In this document: positions 9,236 through 19,971 of the stretch, piece after piece
How positions within the stretch are numbered: the first letter of the stretch is position 1
Layout: every line of letters starts with the position of its first letter
Source: Gammaproteobacteria bacterium
Lineage (GTDB): Bacteria; Pseudomonadota; Gammaproteobacteria; DSM-16500
Direction of reading: 5' to 3'
Assembly (NCBI GenBank): GCA_031291175.1
Contig: JARLJO010000026.1
Span: 33,590 to 97,589 of the forward strand
DNA length: 64,000 nucleotides
Made by a program: the position numbers and the translations under genes
Notes under the pieces: generated by a model
Databases searched by the model: none
What the model was told of the DNA's origin: nothing
The model's input: the letters and a program-made list of their open reading frames with translations, nothing else

Positions 9236-9341
9236 GAGGTTTGAGAACTCGCGGGTAATAATATGCCCCATCTATATCCCTCCATCATTGAGCATCGCAG
9301 ACAAGCCACAACACGATGGAATCTTACATTAGCTTATTTCT

Positions 9342-12173
9342 CTACTTATCTTTCAATAAAGGTTTCAAGTAATGACCGGTGAATGACTTGGCATTGGCAG
9401 CCACTTCTTCTGGCGTGCCTTTGGCAATCACTTGACCACCTTTGTTGCCACCCTCAGGGCCTAAATCAATCAGCCAATCCGCCGTTTTAATCACATCCAG
9501 ATTATGTTCAATAATCACAACTGTATTGCCAGCATCACGCAAACGATGCAATACAGCTAGCAACTGTTCAATGTCATAAAAATGCAATCCTGTGGTCGGC
9601 TCGTCTAAAAGATACAAAGTTTTACCCGTATCACGACGCGATAATTCTTTGGATAACTTAATGCGCTGCGCTTCACCGCCAGAGAGAGTCGTTGCACTCT
9701 GCCCTAAACATAAATACGATAAACCCACATCAATCAATGTTTGCAACTTACGTGCTAATGCCGGAATCGCATCAAAAAACACACGCGCATCTTCAATCGT
9801 TAACTCTAAAATCTGATGAATGTTTTTACCTTTATAGGTCACTTCCAAAGTTTCGCGATTATATCGCTTACCCTGACAAATATCGCATACCACATACACA
9901 TCCGCCAAAAAGTGCATCTCGACTTTGATAACGCCGTCACCCTGACATGCTTCACAGCGACCGCCTTTGACGTTAAAGCTAAATCGTCCCGGTTGATAAC
10001 CACGAGATCGCGCTTCTTGTGTACCGGCAAATAATTCTCGAATCGGTGTGAATAAACCCGTATAGGTCGCGGGATTTGAACGTGGCGTGCGTCCAATTGG
10101 ACTTTGGTTAATATCCACCAATTTATCCAGATGCTCCAAACCCAAAATCTCATCATGCAAAGCCGTATCATGCGCGCCCGCACCATTTAACTGACGCGCA
10201 GCCACAGGCCCCAAGGTGTCATTGATTAACGTTGATTTACCCGATCCTGATACACCGGTGATGCAGGTCATCAAGCCAATGGGAATGTCCACCGTGATAT
10301 TTCGCAAGTTATTGCCTTTTGCACCTTTGATCGTGATCACATCTTTGGGGTTAAAATGACGTCTCTTGGTTGGTACCGCAATCCGTTTTTTACCTGACAA
10401 ATACTGCCCTGTCAGTGATTTCGGATTTTTCATGATGTCTTTAGGCTTACCTTCTGCAACAATCTCACCCCCATGCACGCCTGCACCGGGCCCCAAATCC
10501 AATACGTGATCGGCACTTAAAATCGCTTCTTCATCATGCTCAACCACAATCACGGTATTACCCAAATCACGCAAGTGATGTAACGTTTTCAACAAGCGCG
10601 TATTGTCACGTTGATGCAAACCAATGGAAGGCTCATCCAAAATATACATGACGCCCACTAAACCCGCGCCAATTTGACTTGCCAATCGAATACGTTGCGC
10701 CTCACCCCCAGACAAGGTGTCAGCACTGCGATTTAAACTTAAATAGTCCAACCCCACATTGACCAAAAAGTTCAAACGACTGGAAATTTCCTTCACAATT
10801 TTGCTGGCAATTTCACCGCGCGAACCCGGCAGATGCAAATCTTTAAAAAACTCTAACGCCTGATCAATCGGAAGCTCAGTCACAGTTGGTAAATTGGTAT
10901 CGGCAACAAACACAAAGCGTGCCGCTTTGCAAAGACGTGTGCCATCACAAACATCACACGGCTTGGTGGAGAGGTATTTGCTTAACTCTTCACGCACCAT
11001 TTCTGATTCTGTTTCGCGATAACGGCGTTCCATGTTGTGAATGACGCCTTCAAACGGCGCATGCTTAGTAAAACTACGGCCATCGTCGTTGCGATATTGG
11101 AATTTGATTAAATCATCTTCGCTGCCATACAAAATCACTTCTTGAATTTTTTTCGGTAATTTGGCAAAAGGTATATTCATATCAAATTTAAAATGCTTGG
11201 CTAGTGCCGACAACATTTGGAAATAATAATTGTTACGCTTATCCCAACCACGTATCGCGCCTTCCGCCAAGCTCGCCTTGGCATTCACCACCACTAAATC
11301 GCGATCAAAGTGCTGCTTGACGCCCAAACCATCACAAGCCGTACACGCACCGGCTGGATTATTAAAAGAAAACAAGCGCGGGGATAATTCAGCCAAACTG
11401 TAACCACAATCAGGACAAGCAAATTTGGATGAGAACACTTGGATAGGGCGCTTCGGTTCATCAATAAAACCAATTGCCGCTAAGCCATCAGCCAGACGCA
11501 AACTCGTTTCAAAGGATTCTGCTAAACGCAAACGAATATCAGGACGCACTTTCACTCGGTCGACAATGACTTCGATCGTGTGCTTTTTACGTAAATCTAA
11601 TTTGGGTGGTTGATCTAGCTCGATGGTCACACCATCGATTCGTGCACGTACATAACCTTGCGTACGCAATTCTTGTAATAACTGAACATGCTCACCTTTG
11701 CGCTCACGTACCACGGGTGCCAACACCATAATCTTGGTGTCTTCAGGCAAGCCCAGCACCACATCAACCATTTGACCTATGGTTTGCGCTTCTAAGATGT
11801 GACCATGATCAGGACAGCGTGGTTGCCCCACTTTGGCATACAGCAGTCGTAGATAATCGTGAATTTCGGTAATAGTACCGACTGTCGAACGCGGATTATG
11901 CGATGTCGATTTTTGCTCGATAGAAATCGCGGGCGATAAACCCTCGATGTGATCCACATCCGGCTTTTCCATCATCGACAAAAATTGTCGCGCGTAAGAA
12001 GACAGGGATTCCACGTATCGACGCTGGCCTTCCGCATAGAGCGTGTCGAAGGCGAGCGAAGACTTCCCCGACCCCGATAGCCCCGTAATCACGATCAATT
12101 TGTCGCGAGGCAGATTCAGGTTAATGTTTTTCAGGTTGTGTGTTCGGGCGCCGCGTATTTGGATTTCTTTCAT
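9342..12173 (-). CDS. uvrA: UvrABC excinuclease subunit A
   Basis: Damage-recognition ATPase of nucleotide excision repair, acting as a dimer with UvrB. The 943 residues match the family length (~940). Visible motifs: first Walker A GLSGSGKS at residues 31-38; first zinc module CPDCGYSL...[11 protein letters not shown] signature [15 protein letters not shown]; second Walker [11 protein letters not shown]; second zinc module CEACQGDG...CDICQGKR; second signature [11 protein letters not shown] and Walker [13 protein letters not shown]. It is transcribed divergently from the YajR-like gene across a ~70-bp gap. uvrA next to an MFS gene and ssb is a common gammaproteobacterial arrangement. Confidence 0.99.
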   Translation of the reverse strand: MKEIQIRGARTHNLKNINLNLPRDKLIVITGLSGSGKSSLAFDTLYAEGQRRYVESLSSYARQFLSMMEKPDVDHIEGLSPAISIEQKSTSHNPRSTVGTITEIHDYLRLLYAKVGQPRCPDHGHILEAQTIGQMVDVVLGLPEDTKIMVLAPVVRERKGEHVQLLQELRTQGYVRARIDGVTIELDQPPKLDLRKKHTIEVIVDRVKVRPDIRLRLAESFETSLRLADGLAAIGFIDEPKRPIQVFSSKFACPDCGYSLAELSPRLFSFNNPAGACTACDGLGVKQHFDRDLVVVNAKASLAEGAIRGWDKRNNYYFQMLSALAKHFKFDMNIPFAKLPKKIQEVILYGSEDDLIKFQYRNDDGRSFTKHAPFEGVIHNMERRYRETESEMVREELSKYLSTKPCDVCDGTRLCKAARFVFVADTNLPTVTELPIDQALEFFKDLHLPGSRGEIASKIVKEISSRLNFLVNVGLDYLSLNRSADTLSGGEAQRIRLASQIGAGLVGVMYILDEPSIGLHQRDNTRLLKTLHHLRDLGNTVIVVEHDEEAILSADHVLDLGPGAGVHGGEIVAEGKPKDIMKNPKSLTGQYLSGKKRIAVPTKRRHFNPKDVITIKGAKGNNLRNITVDIPIGLMTCITGVSGSGKSTLINDTLGPVAARQLNGAGAHDTALHDEILGLEHLDKLVDINQSPIGRTPRSNPATYTGLFTPIRELFAGTQEARSRGYQPGRFSFNVKGGRCEACQGDGVIKVEMHFLADVYVVCDICQGKRYNRETLEVTYKGKNIHQILELTIEDARVFFDAIPALARKLQTLIDVGLSYLCLGQSATTLSGGEAQRIKLSKELSRRDTGKTLYLLDEPTTGLHFYDIEQLLAVLHRLRDAGNTVVIIEHNLDVIKTADWLIDLGPEGGNKGGQVIAKGTPEEVAANAKSFTGHYLKPLLKDK

Positions 12174-12244
12174 AAAGTATGGTTTCGTGTAAAATTGGGT
12201 TAATTATTATAAACCGCGCATTATATCATATAAGTTGCATCCCT

Positions 12245-13438
12245 ATGTCTTTAGAGAAAATGAACCCCGAAGAACGCCGCGCAGTCGGCTCGTTAGCTAC
12301 TATCATGTCATTACGCTTGATAGGTTTATTTATGATTCTCCCGGTTTTTGCTTTGTATGCTCATGATTTACCAGGAGCCACGCCTTTTTTAATTGGGTTA
12401 GCCATGGGAGTGTATGGCTTAACGCAGGGCTTATTCCAAATTCCTTTTGGTATGCTTTCTGATCACATTGGCCGCAAGCCCGTGATTGTGATGGGCTTGC
12501 TGATTTTTGCCATTGGCAGCGTAATTGCTGCAATGTCACATTCAATTTATGGGATGTTGATCGGCCGTGCCCTACAAGGGGCTGGGGCTGTTGGCAGCAC
12601 CATTATTGCCATGATTGCAGATCTTACCCGAGAAAACCAGCGCACAAAAGCCATGGCAATCAATGGGATGACTATCGGCCTCTCCTTTTCGCTAGCCATG
12701 ATACTCGGGCCTATTTTGGCTTCCTGGATTCAGGTGAGCGGTATTTTCTGGCTGGCAGTGTTATTCAGTTTTATGGGTATTGTGCTTTTGCTCTCGGCTG
12801 TACCGACGCCAGCTCATTCGACCTGGCACAGTGATGCCGAACCTGAGCCTGCACAGTTTTTAACACTGCTCAAAGAACCTGAACTCACGCGTTTAAATAT
12901 TGGGGTCTTTTTACTGCATGCGATCTTTACAGCAAGCTTTGTGGTGATTCCGATTAGCCTGCAACAGTATGCGGGATTGCCGGGGGCTCATCAGTGGTAT
13001 CTCTATGTCCCCGCTTTAGTACTAGCTTTTATTTTCAGCATACTGTTTATTATTAGAGCAGAAAAAAAGCGCCATGTAAAATATTACTTTCTTTTGGGTA
13101 TCGTCATGCTTGGTGCTTCCGGGCTGGTTTTATGCTTTTTTGCCGGAAGTTTGCTGCTCTCTGCCTGCGGATTATTATTGTTTTTTACCGGATTTTCTTT
13201 ATTAGAAGCTTTTTTACCGTCGTGGGTCTCTCGCGCCGCGCCCAAAGCGCGCAAGGGAACCGCGCTAGGTATTTATTCTTGTTCACAATTTTTAGGTATT
13301 TTCGTCGGCGGCTCCCTGGGCGGCTGGCTTTATGGGACTTTCGGATTGCTGCATGTCTATTTATTTTGCGTGTTGTTTGCGCTAATATGGCTGGCTGTTG
13401 CGCTGGGCATGAACAATCCCTCAACCAAGACCCACTAA
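12245..13438 (+). CDS. Major facilitator transporter, YajR-like
   Basis: Inner-membrane MFS carrier of 397 residues from ATG 12245 (MSLEKMNPEERRAVGSL); an upstream in-frame start at 12179 would give an unlikely hydrophobic leader overlapping the uvrA promoter. About 12 hydrophobic segments. The MFS loop motif is present as GMLSDHIGRKPVIVMG, and the start MNPEERR...SLRLIGLFMILPVF resembles E. coli YajR. The C-terminal YAM domain of YajR appears to be absent, since the protein ends just after the last membrane segment. Substrate unknown. Confidence 0.85.
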   Translation: MSLEKMNPEERRAVGSLATIMSLRLIGLFMILPVFALYAHDLPGATPFLIGLAMGVYGLTQGLFQIPFGMLSDHIGRKPVIVMGLLIFAIGSVIAAMSHSIYGMLIGRALQGAGAVGSTIIAMIADLTRENQRTKAMAINGMTIGLSFSLAMILGPILASWIQVSGIFWLAVLFSFMGIVLLLSAVPTPAHSTWHSDAEPEPAQFLTLLKEPELTRLNIGVFLLHAIFTASFVVIPISLQQYAGLPGAHQWYLYVPALVLAFIFSILFIIRAEKKRHVKYYFLLGIVMLGASGLVLCFFAGSLLLSACGLLLFFTGFSLLEAFLPSWVSRAAPKARKGTALGIYSCSQFLGIFVGGSLGGWLYGTFGLLHVYLFCVLFALIWLAVALGMNNPSTKTH

Positions 13439-13538
13439 GAATCATTCCCGATCCATCCCCGCAATGGGAAAAGAATTAGGTCAAACTCGGCTACCCGCCG
13501 GGAGAAATAAATATTTTTAATTTCAGGAGCAATCCATC

Positions 13539-13988
13539 ATGGCAAAAGGTAGTGTTAATAAAGTTATCCTCGTCGGAAATTTGGGCAAAGATCCCGAAGT
13601 CCGCTATACCCCAAACGGCTTGGCTGTTGCGAACATCACTATCGCTACCACCGAAGTATGGAAAGACAAAGCCAGCGGTGAAAACACCGAACGCACAGAA
13701 TGGCACCGCGTTGTCATGTATAGCCGTTTAGCAGAAATCACTGGCGAATACTTGCGCAAAGGCTCCAAAGTGTATATTGAAGGCCGTCTACAAACACGCA
13801 AGTGGCAAGATAAAACCTCTGGCCAAGATCGCTACACCACCGAAATCGTGGCTGAAACATTAGAAATGCTCGGCGGCAAAGCTGGCTCCTCTAATGATGC
13901 GCCGCATGCTTCTTCTGAAAAATCAGCGCCAATGGATGCACCGCAAGCGGAAGCGACCGATAGCTTTGATGATGACATCCCGTTCTAA
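13539..13988 (+). CDS. ssb: Single-stranded DNA-binding protein
   Basis: Coats single-stranded DNA in replication, repair and recombination. The 149 residues comprise an OB fold (residues 1-~110: [20 protein letters not shown], then [21 protein letters not shown] and [14 protein letters not shown]), a short disordered linker and the canonical protein-interaction tip DDDIPF. AGGAG (13524-13528) precedes the ATG. A hairpin terminator follows at 14012-14047. Neighbour to uvrA, as in many gammaproteobacteria. Confidence 0.98.
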   Translation: MAKGSVNKVILVGNLGKDPEVRYTPNGLAVANITIATTEVWKDKASGENTERTEWHRVVMYSRLAEITGEYLRKGSKVYIEGRLQTRKWQDKTSGQDRYTTEIVAETLEMLGGKAGSSNDAPHASSEKSAPMDAPQAEATDSFDDDIPF

Positions 13989-14011
13989 AACCACCCTGTT
14001 TGTTAACGCTT

Positions 14012-14047
14012 TAAATAAGCCCTTGATATGAGGGCTTATTTATTTTT
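14012..14047 (+). terminator. Rho-independent terminator of ssb
   Basis: AAATAAGCCCT-TGATATG-AGGGCTTATTT stem-loop followed by ATTTTT, 24 bases after the ssb stop. Confidence 0.85.
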
Positions 14048-14151
14048 ATAGCGGTTAATTTCAGATACGGAATCAACCCACCAGAAAGAAGACAACTCCC
14101 CCACCCAATTCAGGATATAATCCAATTACACTTTCTAAACGATGAGCCCCT

Positions 14152-15132
14152 ATGCGCGCAATCACCTTAAATCATTACGGTAATGCTGATGTCTTAACCT
14201 TGTCTGATATCCCACAACCGATTCCCGGCCCACAACAAATTTTAGTGCAGGTGAAAGCATTTGCATTAAATCGTGCAGACATTCTTCAACGTCTTGGCAA
14301 ATACCCACCACCGCCGGGTGAATCGGATATTTTAGGGTTGGAAATCGCTGGAGTGATTGTCGCGATGGGCATGGATGTGACCGGGTTTGGCGTTGGCGAG
14401 CACGTGTTTGGTTTAGTGGGCAGCGGCGCTTATGCTGAGTACTGCTTAATAGATCAGGCCATGACGATGGTCATGCCGGAGAATTTATCCTTTACGGAAG
14501 CCGCTGCCATTCCAGAGGCTTTTCTGACTGCTCAGGAAGCCATTTTCAGTCTAGGTCAACTTCAAAAAAAAGAATCGATTTTAATTCACGCAGGTGCAAG
14601 CGGGGTTGGCACCGCCGCGATTCAGATGGCTAAACAATGCCAGGCAACCATTTTCACCACCACCAGCACGCCTGAAAAAATGGCCAAAGCAAAAGAGTTA
14701 GGCGCAAATACGGTTATCAATTACAAAGAACAGGATTTTGCGGCGACAATATTAGCGCTGACCGAAAACCACGGCGTGAATGTGATCATTGATTTCATCG
14801 GTGCAAGTTATTTTTCACAACATTTACAGCTCTTACAAAACGATGGACGCCTGTCTTTAGTGGCTCTTATGGGCGGCTCTAAAACTGACATAGATTTACG
14901 TATTGTGCATACGAAGCGCTTGCAAATAAAAGGTTTGGCTATGCGCTCAAAACCGCTTACGGAAAAGCGCAAGATCACCAAACAATTCATTACTAAATGG
15001 TTACCGCTTTTTGCTAAGGGTAAATTAAAACCGGTTATCGATTCTGTGTTTTTTTTCCATGAGGTCAAAGCCGCTCATCAGCGGATGGAAAACAATTTGA
15101 ATATTGGCAAGATAGTGGTTCGCGTTGACTAG
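14152..15132 (+). CDS. NAD(P)H quinone oxidoreductase, PIG3/QOR-type MDR protein
   Basis: Zinc-independent medium-chain dehydrogenase/reductase of 326 residues. The N-terminal GroES-like domain has FALNRADILQRLGKYPPPPG, typical of the PIG3-like branch. The Rossmann domain carries HAGASGVGTAAIQMAKQ (GxGxxG-type, residues ~142-158) and VNVIIDFIGASYF. It probably reduces quinones using NADPH. It lies between ssb and the convergent birA. Confidence 0.9.
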   Translation: MRAITLNHYGNADVLTLSDIPQPIPGPQQILVQVKAFALNRADILQRLGKYPPPPGESDILGLEIAGVIVAMGMDVTGFGVGEHVFGLVGSGAYAEYCLIDQAMTMVMPENLSFTEAAAIPEAFLTAQEAIFSLGQLQKKESILIHAGASGVGTAAIQMAKQCQATIFTTTSTPEKMAKAKELGANTVINYKEQDFAATILALTENHGVNVIIDFIGASYFSQHLQLLQNDGRLSLVALMGGSKTDIDLRIVHTKRLQIKGLAMRSKPLTEKRKITKQFITKWLPLFAKGKLKPVIDSVFFFHEVKAAHQRMENNLNIGKIVVRVD

Positions 15133-15168
15133 TCAGCAAAGAAAAGAGACGCGGAAAACGTTACGCAC

Positions 15169-15987
15169 TTATTTCAAATAACGTACACTCACTTCGCCGC
15201 AATGAAAGGTGCGCAAGGTGTTATCGCTACTTTTTAATAACAACTCACCTTTTTCATTAATTCCCTCCATTGTGCCAGTCACTGTTTCTAACACTCTGTG
15301 AACCGTGACCTCTTTTCCACGCATAACATCTAACTGTTGCCATTCATTAATAAAAGCTCGAAAACCCTGCTGCTGATATACACTTAACCCGTGCAATATT
15401 TCATTGATAAGAAGACCTGCTAAATAATTACGTTGAAGCGGGCGATGAGCAATGCTCGCCACATCAATCCACTGAGCAGATTCCACATTCTCTTGCGGCA
15501 ACATCAGATTTAAGCCAACACCCACGACAATACCTATCTGTTCTGCATTCTCTGGCAAACGCTCAAGCAAAATACCTGCTAGCTTCTGACTTTGAAACAA
15601 TACATCATTAGGCCACTTCAACTGTATACCGTTAGTGATGCCATATTTTGTTAAACACTTTGCTACCATTACAGCGACAGCCAGACTTAACGCGGCAAGA
15701 TCCGTCTGCTGAACAGGAAAATACCATAGCAACGAACAATAAATATTGGCACCCGGTGGTGAATACCACGTACGCCCTTGACGCCCACGCCCACGTGTTT
15801 GTTGGTCGGCGATACAGACCGACCCTGACAGAACGCCAGATTTTGCGCAGTCCATCAGATAAGAATTGGTTGAGCCAATGGTGTCAAACACAGAGAGCGT
15901 GTGGAGCTTAGATAAACTGCCAGGTGTCATGGCTGCTTTTATTTTATCTGAATCGAGTAATTCTACTGTTTGTTTGACTAGACGCAT
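15169..15987 (-). CDS. birA: Biotin-[acetyl-CoA-carboxylase] ligase without N-terminal HTH
   Basis: Activates biotin with ATP and attaches it to the biotin carboxyl carrier protein. The catalytic motif GRGRQGRTWYSPPGANIY matches the BirA biotinyl-AMP loop; STNSYL and KWPNDVL are further family motifs, and the C-terminal SH3-like domain is present (GELLLKSSDNTLRTF). From the ATG at 15987 it has 272 residues, against 321 in E. coli. The missing part is the N-terminal winged helix that binds the bio operator: VELLDSDKIKAAM aligns with the linker just after it. Only ~87 bp separate this start from the next gene, so no detached HTH fits upstream. It is probably a ligase only and not a repressor. 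Confidence 0.93.
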   Translation of the reverse strand: MRLVKQTVELLDSDKIKAAMTPGSLSKLHTLSVFDTIGSTNSYLMDCAKSGVLSGSVCIADQQTRGRGRQGRTWYSPPGANIYCSLLWYFPVQQTDLAALSLAVAVMVAKCLTKYGITNGIQLKWPNDVLFQSQKLAGILLERLPENAEQIGIVVGVGLNLMLPQENVESAQWIDVASIAHRPLQRNYLAGLLINEILHGLSVYQQQGFRAFINEWQQLDVMRGKEVTVHRVLETVTGTMEGINEKGELLLKSSDNTLRTFHCGEVSVRYLK

Positions 15988-16074
15988 GTACAATATTCTC
16001 TGAAAATGTAAAACTATTGCGTAATTTTTTAAAGATGGTTTAATAGTAACTTATTATGATGAAAGGAACTCACC

Positions 16075-16650
16075 ATGAACACTGCATTGTTACTTATTGA
16101 TATCCAAAACGACTACTTCCCGAATGGTAGGATGCCGTTGGAAAGAAGCACAGAAGCAAGTCTGAAGGCTCAAGAAGTCCTACAAGCCTACAGAACCAAG
16201 CAACAACCTGTGATCCACATTCAACATATATCAACTCGTCCAGATGCAACTTACTTTTTACCTTGCACCAAAGGTATCGAGTTTCATCCTAATGTTCAAC
16301 CTCTGAAAAACGAAGCCATCATTAAAAAACATTATCCCAATAGCTTCAAAGATACCGGTTTATTGAATCATTTGATCAAACATCAAATTAACCATTTGGT
16401 TATTTGCGGCATGATGACTCATTTGTGTATCGATGCAACTGTGAGAGCAGCTTATGATCTTGGCTTCTCCGTTTCTGTTTTACATGATGCTTGTGCGACC
16501 AAGACATTAGAGTTTAACAATACTCCAATCCCTGCTACCAGCGTGCACCATGCGTTTTTAGCCGCACTACAACCTACTTATGCCAACGTCTTCAGCGTGA
16601 GAGAGTTTCTGCATAAAGCAGGCGCCCCCCAACAGGCTGTGACCGCATAA
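16075..16650 (+). CDS. Cysteine hydrolase, isochorismatase family
   Basis: Predicted amidohydrolase of 191 residues (nicotinamidase/isochorismatase fold); substrate unknown. The Asp-Lys-Cys triad is visible: LLLIDIQNDYF (Asp9), IIKKHYPNSF (Lys) and GMMTHLCIDATVRAAYDLG (Cys). A GAAAGGAAC ribosome-binding site precedes the ATG. Divergent from birA and followed by a strong terminator, so monocistronic. Confidence 0.88.
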   Translation: MNTALLLIDIQNDYFPNGRMPLERSTEASLKAQEVLQAYRTKQQPVIHIQHISTRPDATYFLPCTKGIEFHPNVQPLKNEAIIKKHYPNSFKDTGLLNHLIKHQINHLVICGMMTHLCIDATVRAAYDLGFSVSVLHDACATKTLEFNNTPIPATSVHHAFLAALQPTYANVFSVREFLHKAGAPQQAVTA

Positions 16651-16666
16651 ATCCTCCCTGGATCTT

Positions 16667-16692
16667 AAAAAGGCTCTTTGGGAGCCTTTTTT
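16667..16692 (+). terminator. Rho-independent terminator
   Basis: AAAAAGGCTC-TTTG-GGAGCCTTTTTT stem-loop with its T-run, 17 bases after the cysteine hydrolase stop. The A-tract gives it possible bidirectional use for the convergent EamA gene. Confidence 0.88.
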
Positions 16693-16768
16693 ATTATCTG
16701 CTTTCACCACACACTGTCATTGTTTTGATTTAACAAACGTTGCCATAAAGCCGCCACGTGAATCGACA

Positions 16769-17683
16769 TCATGATTGCGCGGCTAACCCTCTTAATGCTG
16801 GCGCTTCAATTTGTTCAAGTGACTGTTGCTCGACACGAATGCATAACGCGCCGCCCACCACAATTAAAACGACACCCACCCATGTCATAGCAGAGGGTAG
16901 AGAATGCCAAATTAACCATGAGATAATCGCGGCAAAAACAATATTGGCGTAAAACAAGGTACTGAGTAATTGCGCGTTGATATATTGCAACGCATAGGTT
17001 GTTGAGTACTGAAGTAAAAGATATAACCCACCAATGACAAACATAATTCCCCACATTTGTAATGTGATTGGCTGCCAAAAAAAGAAAGCCACGATGCTAG
17101 ATAAAATCGTAGAAAACAAAAAGAAATAGAATGTCGTCGTTTCAGATGCATCGGTTTTAGAGAGCTCTCGTACAGCGAGAATAGAACACGCCATACAAAC
17201 GGCAGAGCCCAACGCCAGCACTGATCCCCAATTAAAAATACGGGCATTTGGATGTAAAACAACAGTGACCCCCACAAAACCGATGATCATGGGGATCCAT
17301 AAGCGATGATTGATTTTGTGTGATAAGAATAAACAAGCAATCAACGGCACAATTAACGGTGCTGTGTTGGAGAGCAGCATGCTATTGACCAAGGGAATGA
17401 ATTTCACGGAGTAAAAGATGAGATAACTCAGCGAAAGACTTGAGACGGTACGCACAAACTGCAATGGAAGGTTGGATGAACGCAACACGGCTCGTGCTTG
17501 CTTTGCGCCGTTTTTAAAAAGAAAGGGTACGGCAAAAGCCAAAGCAACAGCGCTCTGCATAAAAATCACTATGGGCAAGGGGGGCAAAAAAGCATGCTCT
17601 ACTTTGATGATCGCGGTAATCAGAGAGTAGAGTAATGCGCCAAGCAAACTGAGGGCTACGCCTAAGAAGAAACGGGGTTTCAT
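16769..17683 (-). CDS. EamA/DMT-family transporter
   Basis: Inner-membrane permease of 304 residues with about ten hydrophobic segments in two EamA repeats. Examples are FFLGVALSLLGALLYSLITA near the start and a late conserved-style segment MTWVGVVLIVVGG. Related to S-adenosylmethionine and amino-acid exporters of obligate intracellular bacteria, but the substrate cannot be read from sequence. Monocistronic. Confidence 0.85.
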   Translation of the reverse strand: MKPRFFLGVALSLLGALLYSLITAIIKVEHAFLPPLPIVIFMQSAVALAFAVPFLFKNGAKQARAVLRSSNLPLQFVRTVSSLSLSYLIFYSVKFIPLVNSMLLSNTAPLIVPLIACLFLSHKINHRLWIPMIIGFVGVTVVLHPNARIFNWGSVLALGSAVCMACSILAVRELSKTDASETTTFYFFLFSTILSSIVAFFFWQPITLQMWGIMFVIGGLYLLLQYSTTYALQYINAQLLSTLFYANIVFAAIISWLIWHSLPSAMTWVGVVLIVVGGALCIRVEQQSLEQIEAPALRGLAAQS

Positions 17684-17826
17684 TGTGTTGACTCGCCTTG
17701 GGTTTTTGTAGCAAAAAGAGACACATCATAATGAATGATTGGAATAATAGTCAATTGTTATTGACTGAAAAGGGAAGCGCTATAAGATTCAAAGAGTTGA
17801 TAAAGACTATCGGCAGCGAAAAAGTT

Positions 17827-17917
17827 GACTGGAGTCCTGTCATGGTAGGTTTACTTTTTTCGTGCTCGCAGGCGTAGCAGCGTAAAAAGCAAACCTACCC
17901 TGCCACCCCGGTTTTTT
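17827..17917 (+). repeat. Dispersed palindromic repeat B, copy 1
   Basis: Arms GTAGGTTTACTTTTTT and AAAAAGCAAACCTACCC frame a short loop; the copy begins GACTGGAGTCCTGTC and ends TGCCACCCCG. It is one of six copies. No coding sequence is seen in the 17684-18178 gap, which holds this repeat and the G/C-rich inverted pair downstream. Confidence 0.85.
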
Positions 17918-17937
17918 AAATTGCTATGGCTCTGATC

Positions 17938-18137
17938 TCCCCCCTTTGGAAAAGGAGGGCGGGGGAGGATTTATATAAATTCTTTTCTAATTAGCACATC
18001 AGTCAGGGGCTGGAGTTAAAAGCAAACCAAGCAAAGATACTGCTCTTATTCAAGCTCAAGCAGCGTGAATTATCGGATGTATAATATATTTTTTTATAAC
18101 CCCCCCCAACCCTCCTTTTTCAAAGGAGGGGGCTATA
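17938..18137. repeat. Inverted pair of C-run/G-run repeats
   Basis: CCCCCCTTTGGAAAAGGAGGGCGGGGG-type sequence at 17940-17968 and CCCTCCTTTTTCAAAGGAGGG at 18110-18131 can each fold on themselves and are also inverted relative to one another. Non-coding; may stop transcription from the convergent end of hutI. Confidence 0.6.
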
Positions 18138-18178
18138 AGCATTTGCGTAGATATTTATGCGCCTTAGATGTAATAGGG

Positions 18179-19429
18179 CTATTCTGGAATAACAGATGAA
18201 ACCTTCACTCCATCTTTTACAGCCATAATCAGTGGATTAAATCCAATGTGATACACCAGCTCAGCAGGATGCTCAATATCCCAAACCACAAAATCAGCCA
18301 CCTTTCCTACCGATAAAGTGCCATGCGTGGCTTGCAAACCCAATGCTTTAGCGGCATATCGCGTCACTCCTTTTAATGCTTCTTCCGGCGTTAAACGAAA
18401 CAAGGTAGAAGCCATATTTAACATTAACAACAACGAAGTGACAGGCGAAGTCCCCGGATTACAATCGGTTGCAATGGCAATCGGCACACCCGCCTTACGT
18501 AGCAAATCTATCGGTGGCAAATGCGTTTCGCGTAAAAAATAGAAAGCACCCGGCAACAAGACGGCCACCGTGCCTGATTTTGCCATCGCATCCACACCTG
18601 CCGCAGAAAGAAACTCTAAATGATCCACTGACACTGCATTATATTGCGCAGCCAATGCAGCACCGCCCATATCAGATAGCTGCTCTGCGTGACACTTGAC
18701 ACCGAGGTTAAACTCCCTCGCTGTTTTAAAAACACGTTCGGTTTGCGCCAAATCAAATGCGATATTTTCACAAAATACGTCGACTGAGTTCACCAAGTTT
18801 TCACCCACAATCACCGGCAACATGTCGTGACAAACTGAATCGATATACTCATCTGGCTTGTCTTTATATTCCAAGGGCAAAGAATGCGCGCCCAAAAAAG
18901 TCAATGAAACGGTCACCGGTAAGATCTCACCTATGCGTTTCGCCACGCGAAGAATTTTTAATTCCGTATCGAGATTTAAACCATATCCCGACTTGATTTC
19001 AATCGTCGTCACACCCTCCGCTACCAAATGCTTCGCGCGTTTTAGACTTTGTTCTAATAAATCTTCAAACGATGCCATACGTGTTGCGGTCACTGTAGAG
19101 GATATTCCTCCGTCTGCGCGAGCTATGGTTTCATAACTGGCGCCTTGTAAACGCAGCTCAAATTCATAATAGCGATTGCCTGCATAAACTAAATGCGTAT
19201 GGCAATCAATCAGACCGGGGGTCACACACCGACCGGCCAAATCATAAATGGTTTTCGCGAGTCGCTCTGGCATGTCTGGCAAACTTTGCATGGGGCCGAC
19301 CCATGCAATCAAGCCGTCTTTAATCGCTAGCGCTGAATCTCTAAGCAAACCATAAGGGCATGATTGCTCATCTGCCATCGTTGCGATTTGACCATTGATA
19401 TACAATGAGTCCCATTGGTACTGTTGCAT
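18179..19429 (-). CDS. hutI: Imidazolonepropionase
   Basis: Third enzyme of histidine degradation: hydrolyses 4-imidazolone-5-propionate to N-formiminoglutamate. The 416 residues match the family. The amidohydrolase metal site is seen as [18 protein letters not shown], with [37 protein letters not shown] and [12 protein letters not shown] following. It is divergent from hutG, separated by a 540-bp gap filled with repeats, so it has its own promoter or a downstream position relative to no other hut gene. Confidence 0.97.
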   Translation of the reverse strand: MQQYQWDSLYINGQIATMADEQSCPYGLLRDSALAIKDGLIAWVGPMQSLPDMPERLAKTIYDLAGRCVTPGLIDCHTHLVYAGNRYYEFELRLQGASYETIARADGGISSTVTATRMASFEDLLEQSLKRAKHLVAEGVTTIEIKSGYGLNLDTELKILRVAKRIGEILPVTVSLTFLGAHSLPLEYKDKPDEYIDSVCHDMLPVIVGENLVNSVDVFCENIAFDLAQTERVFKTAREFNLGVKCHAEQLSDMGGAALAAQYNAVSVDHLEFLSAAGVDAMAKSGTVAVLLPGAFYFLRETHLPPIDLLRKAGVPIAIATDCNPGTSPVTSLLLMLNMASTLFRLTPEEALKGVTRYAAKALGLQATHGTLSVGKVADFVVWDIEHPAELVYHIGFNPLIMAVKDGVKVSSVIPE

Positions 19430-19554
19430 GTATGCCCTCGGTTTTAAGATTAGCGTTTCGCTTTACACACGATAGCGTATTGCCAATATAAAAGTCGAGC
19501 CGACAAAGGCGTTAGCGTATTTATTTTGGCGTTAGTGTGATTTCTATTTTTAGC

Positions 19555-19660
19555 ACAAAACCCAACATTACCTTACATTTGCGTGACTAAAGTGTGACAG
19601 CAGTGGGCTTTACTGATGTTGGGTTTCGCGAAAAGCGCTCAACCCAACCTACATTTTCTT
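19555..19660. repeat. Dispersed repeat C
   Basis: AAACCCAACATTACC and TGATGTTGGGTTTCGCGAAAAGCGCTCAACCCAACCTACATT form an imperfect palindrome. Same family as 7941-8047. Lies in the hutI-hutG gap together with repeat B. Confidence 0.65.
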
Positions 19661-19695
19661 CTATCCACGCGCATTAATGTCCGGCAAATATGCTC

Positions 19696-19820
19696 TTTTC
19701 GCTTCCACGAAGTGGAAGTGACACAAAAAAACGGGGTGACAGGGTAGGTTTGCTTTTTACGCGCGCAGCCTACTGGCGAGCACGAAAAAAGTAAACCTAC
19801 CATGACAGGACCCCAGTCAA
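19696..19820 (-). repeat. Dispersed palindromic repeat B, copy 2 (inverted)
   Basis: Starts with the small hairpin CGCTTCCACGAAGTGGAAG, then ACGGGGTGACAGGGTAGGTTTG...AAGTAAACCTACCATGACAG, and ends GGACCCCAGTC. Opposite orientation to copy 1; the two flank hutI. Confidence 0.85.
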
Positions 19821-19971
19821 TTTAAAAACACTGCCAACAATACTCACAATACAAGAAAAGCCCCCCACCCTAACAAGACCCAGTCAATCTAAAGAAATTT
19901 GCCAAAGTTAGACCCACTCAGTTGACTAATGGCTATCATAATTCTAAGGTAGACAATATTTTTAAAACAAT

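Noticed and set aside
13132..13479. 115-residue ORF overlapping the end of the MFS gene
   Set aside because: It is a shadow frame of the YajR-like gene; its hydrophobic composition mirrors the real membrane protein.
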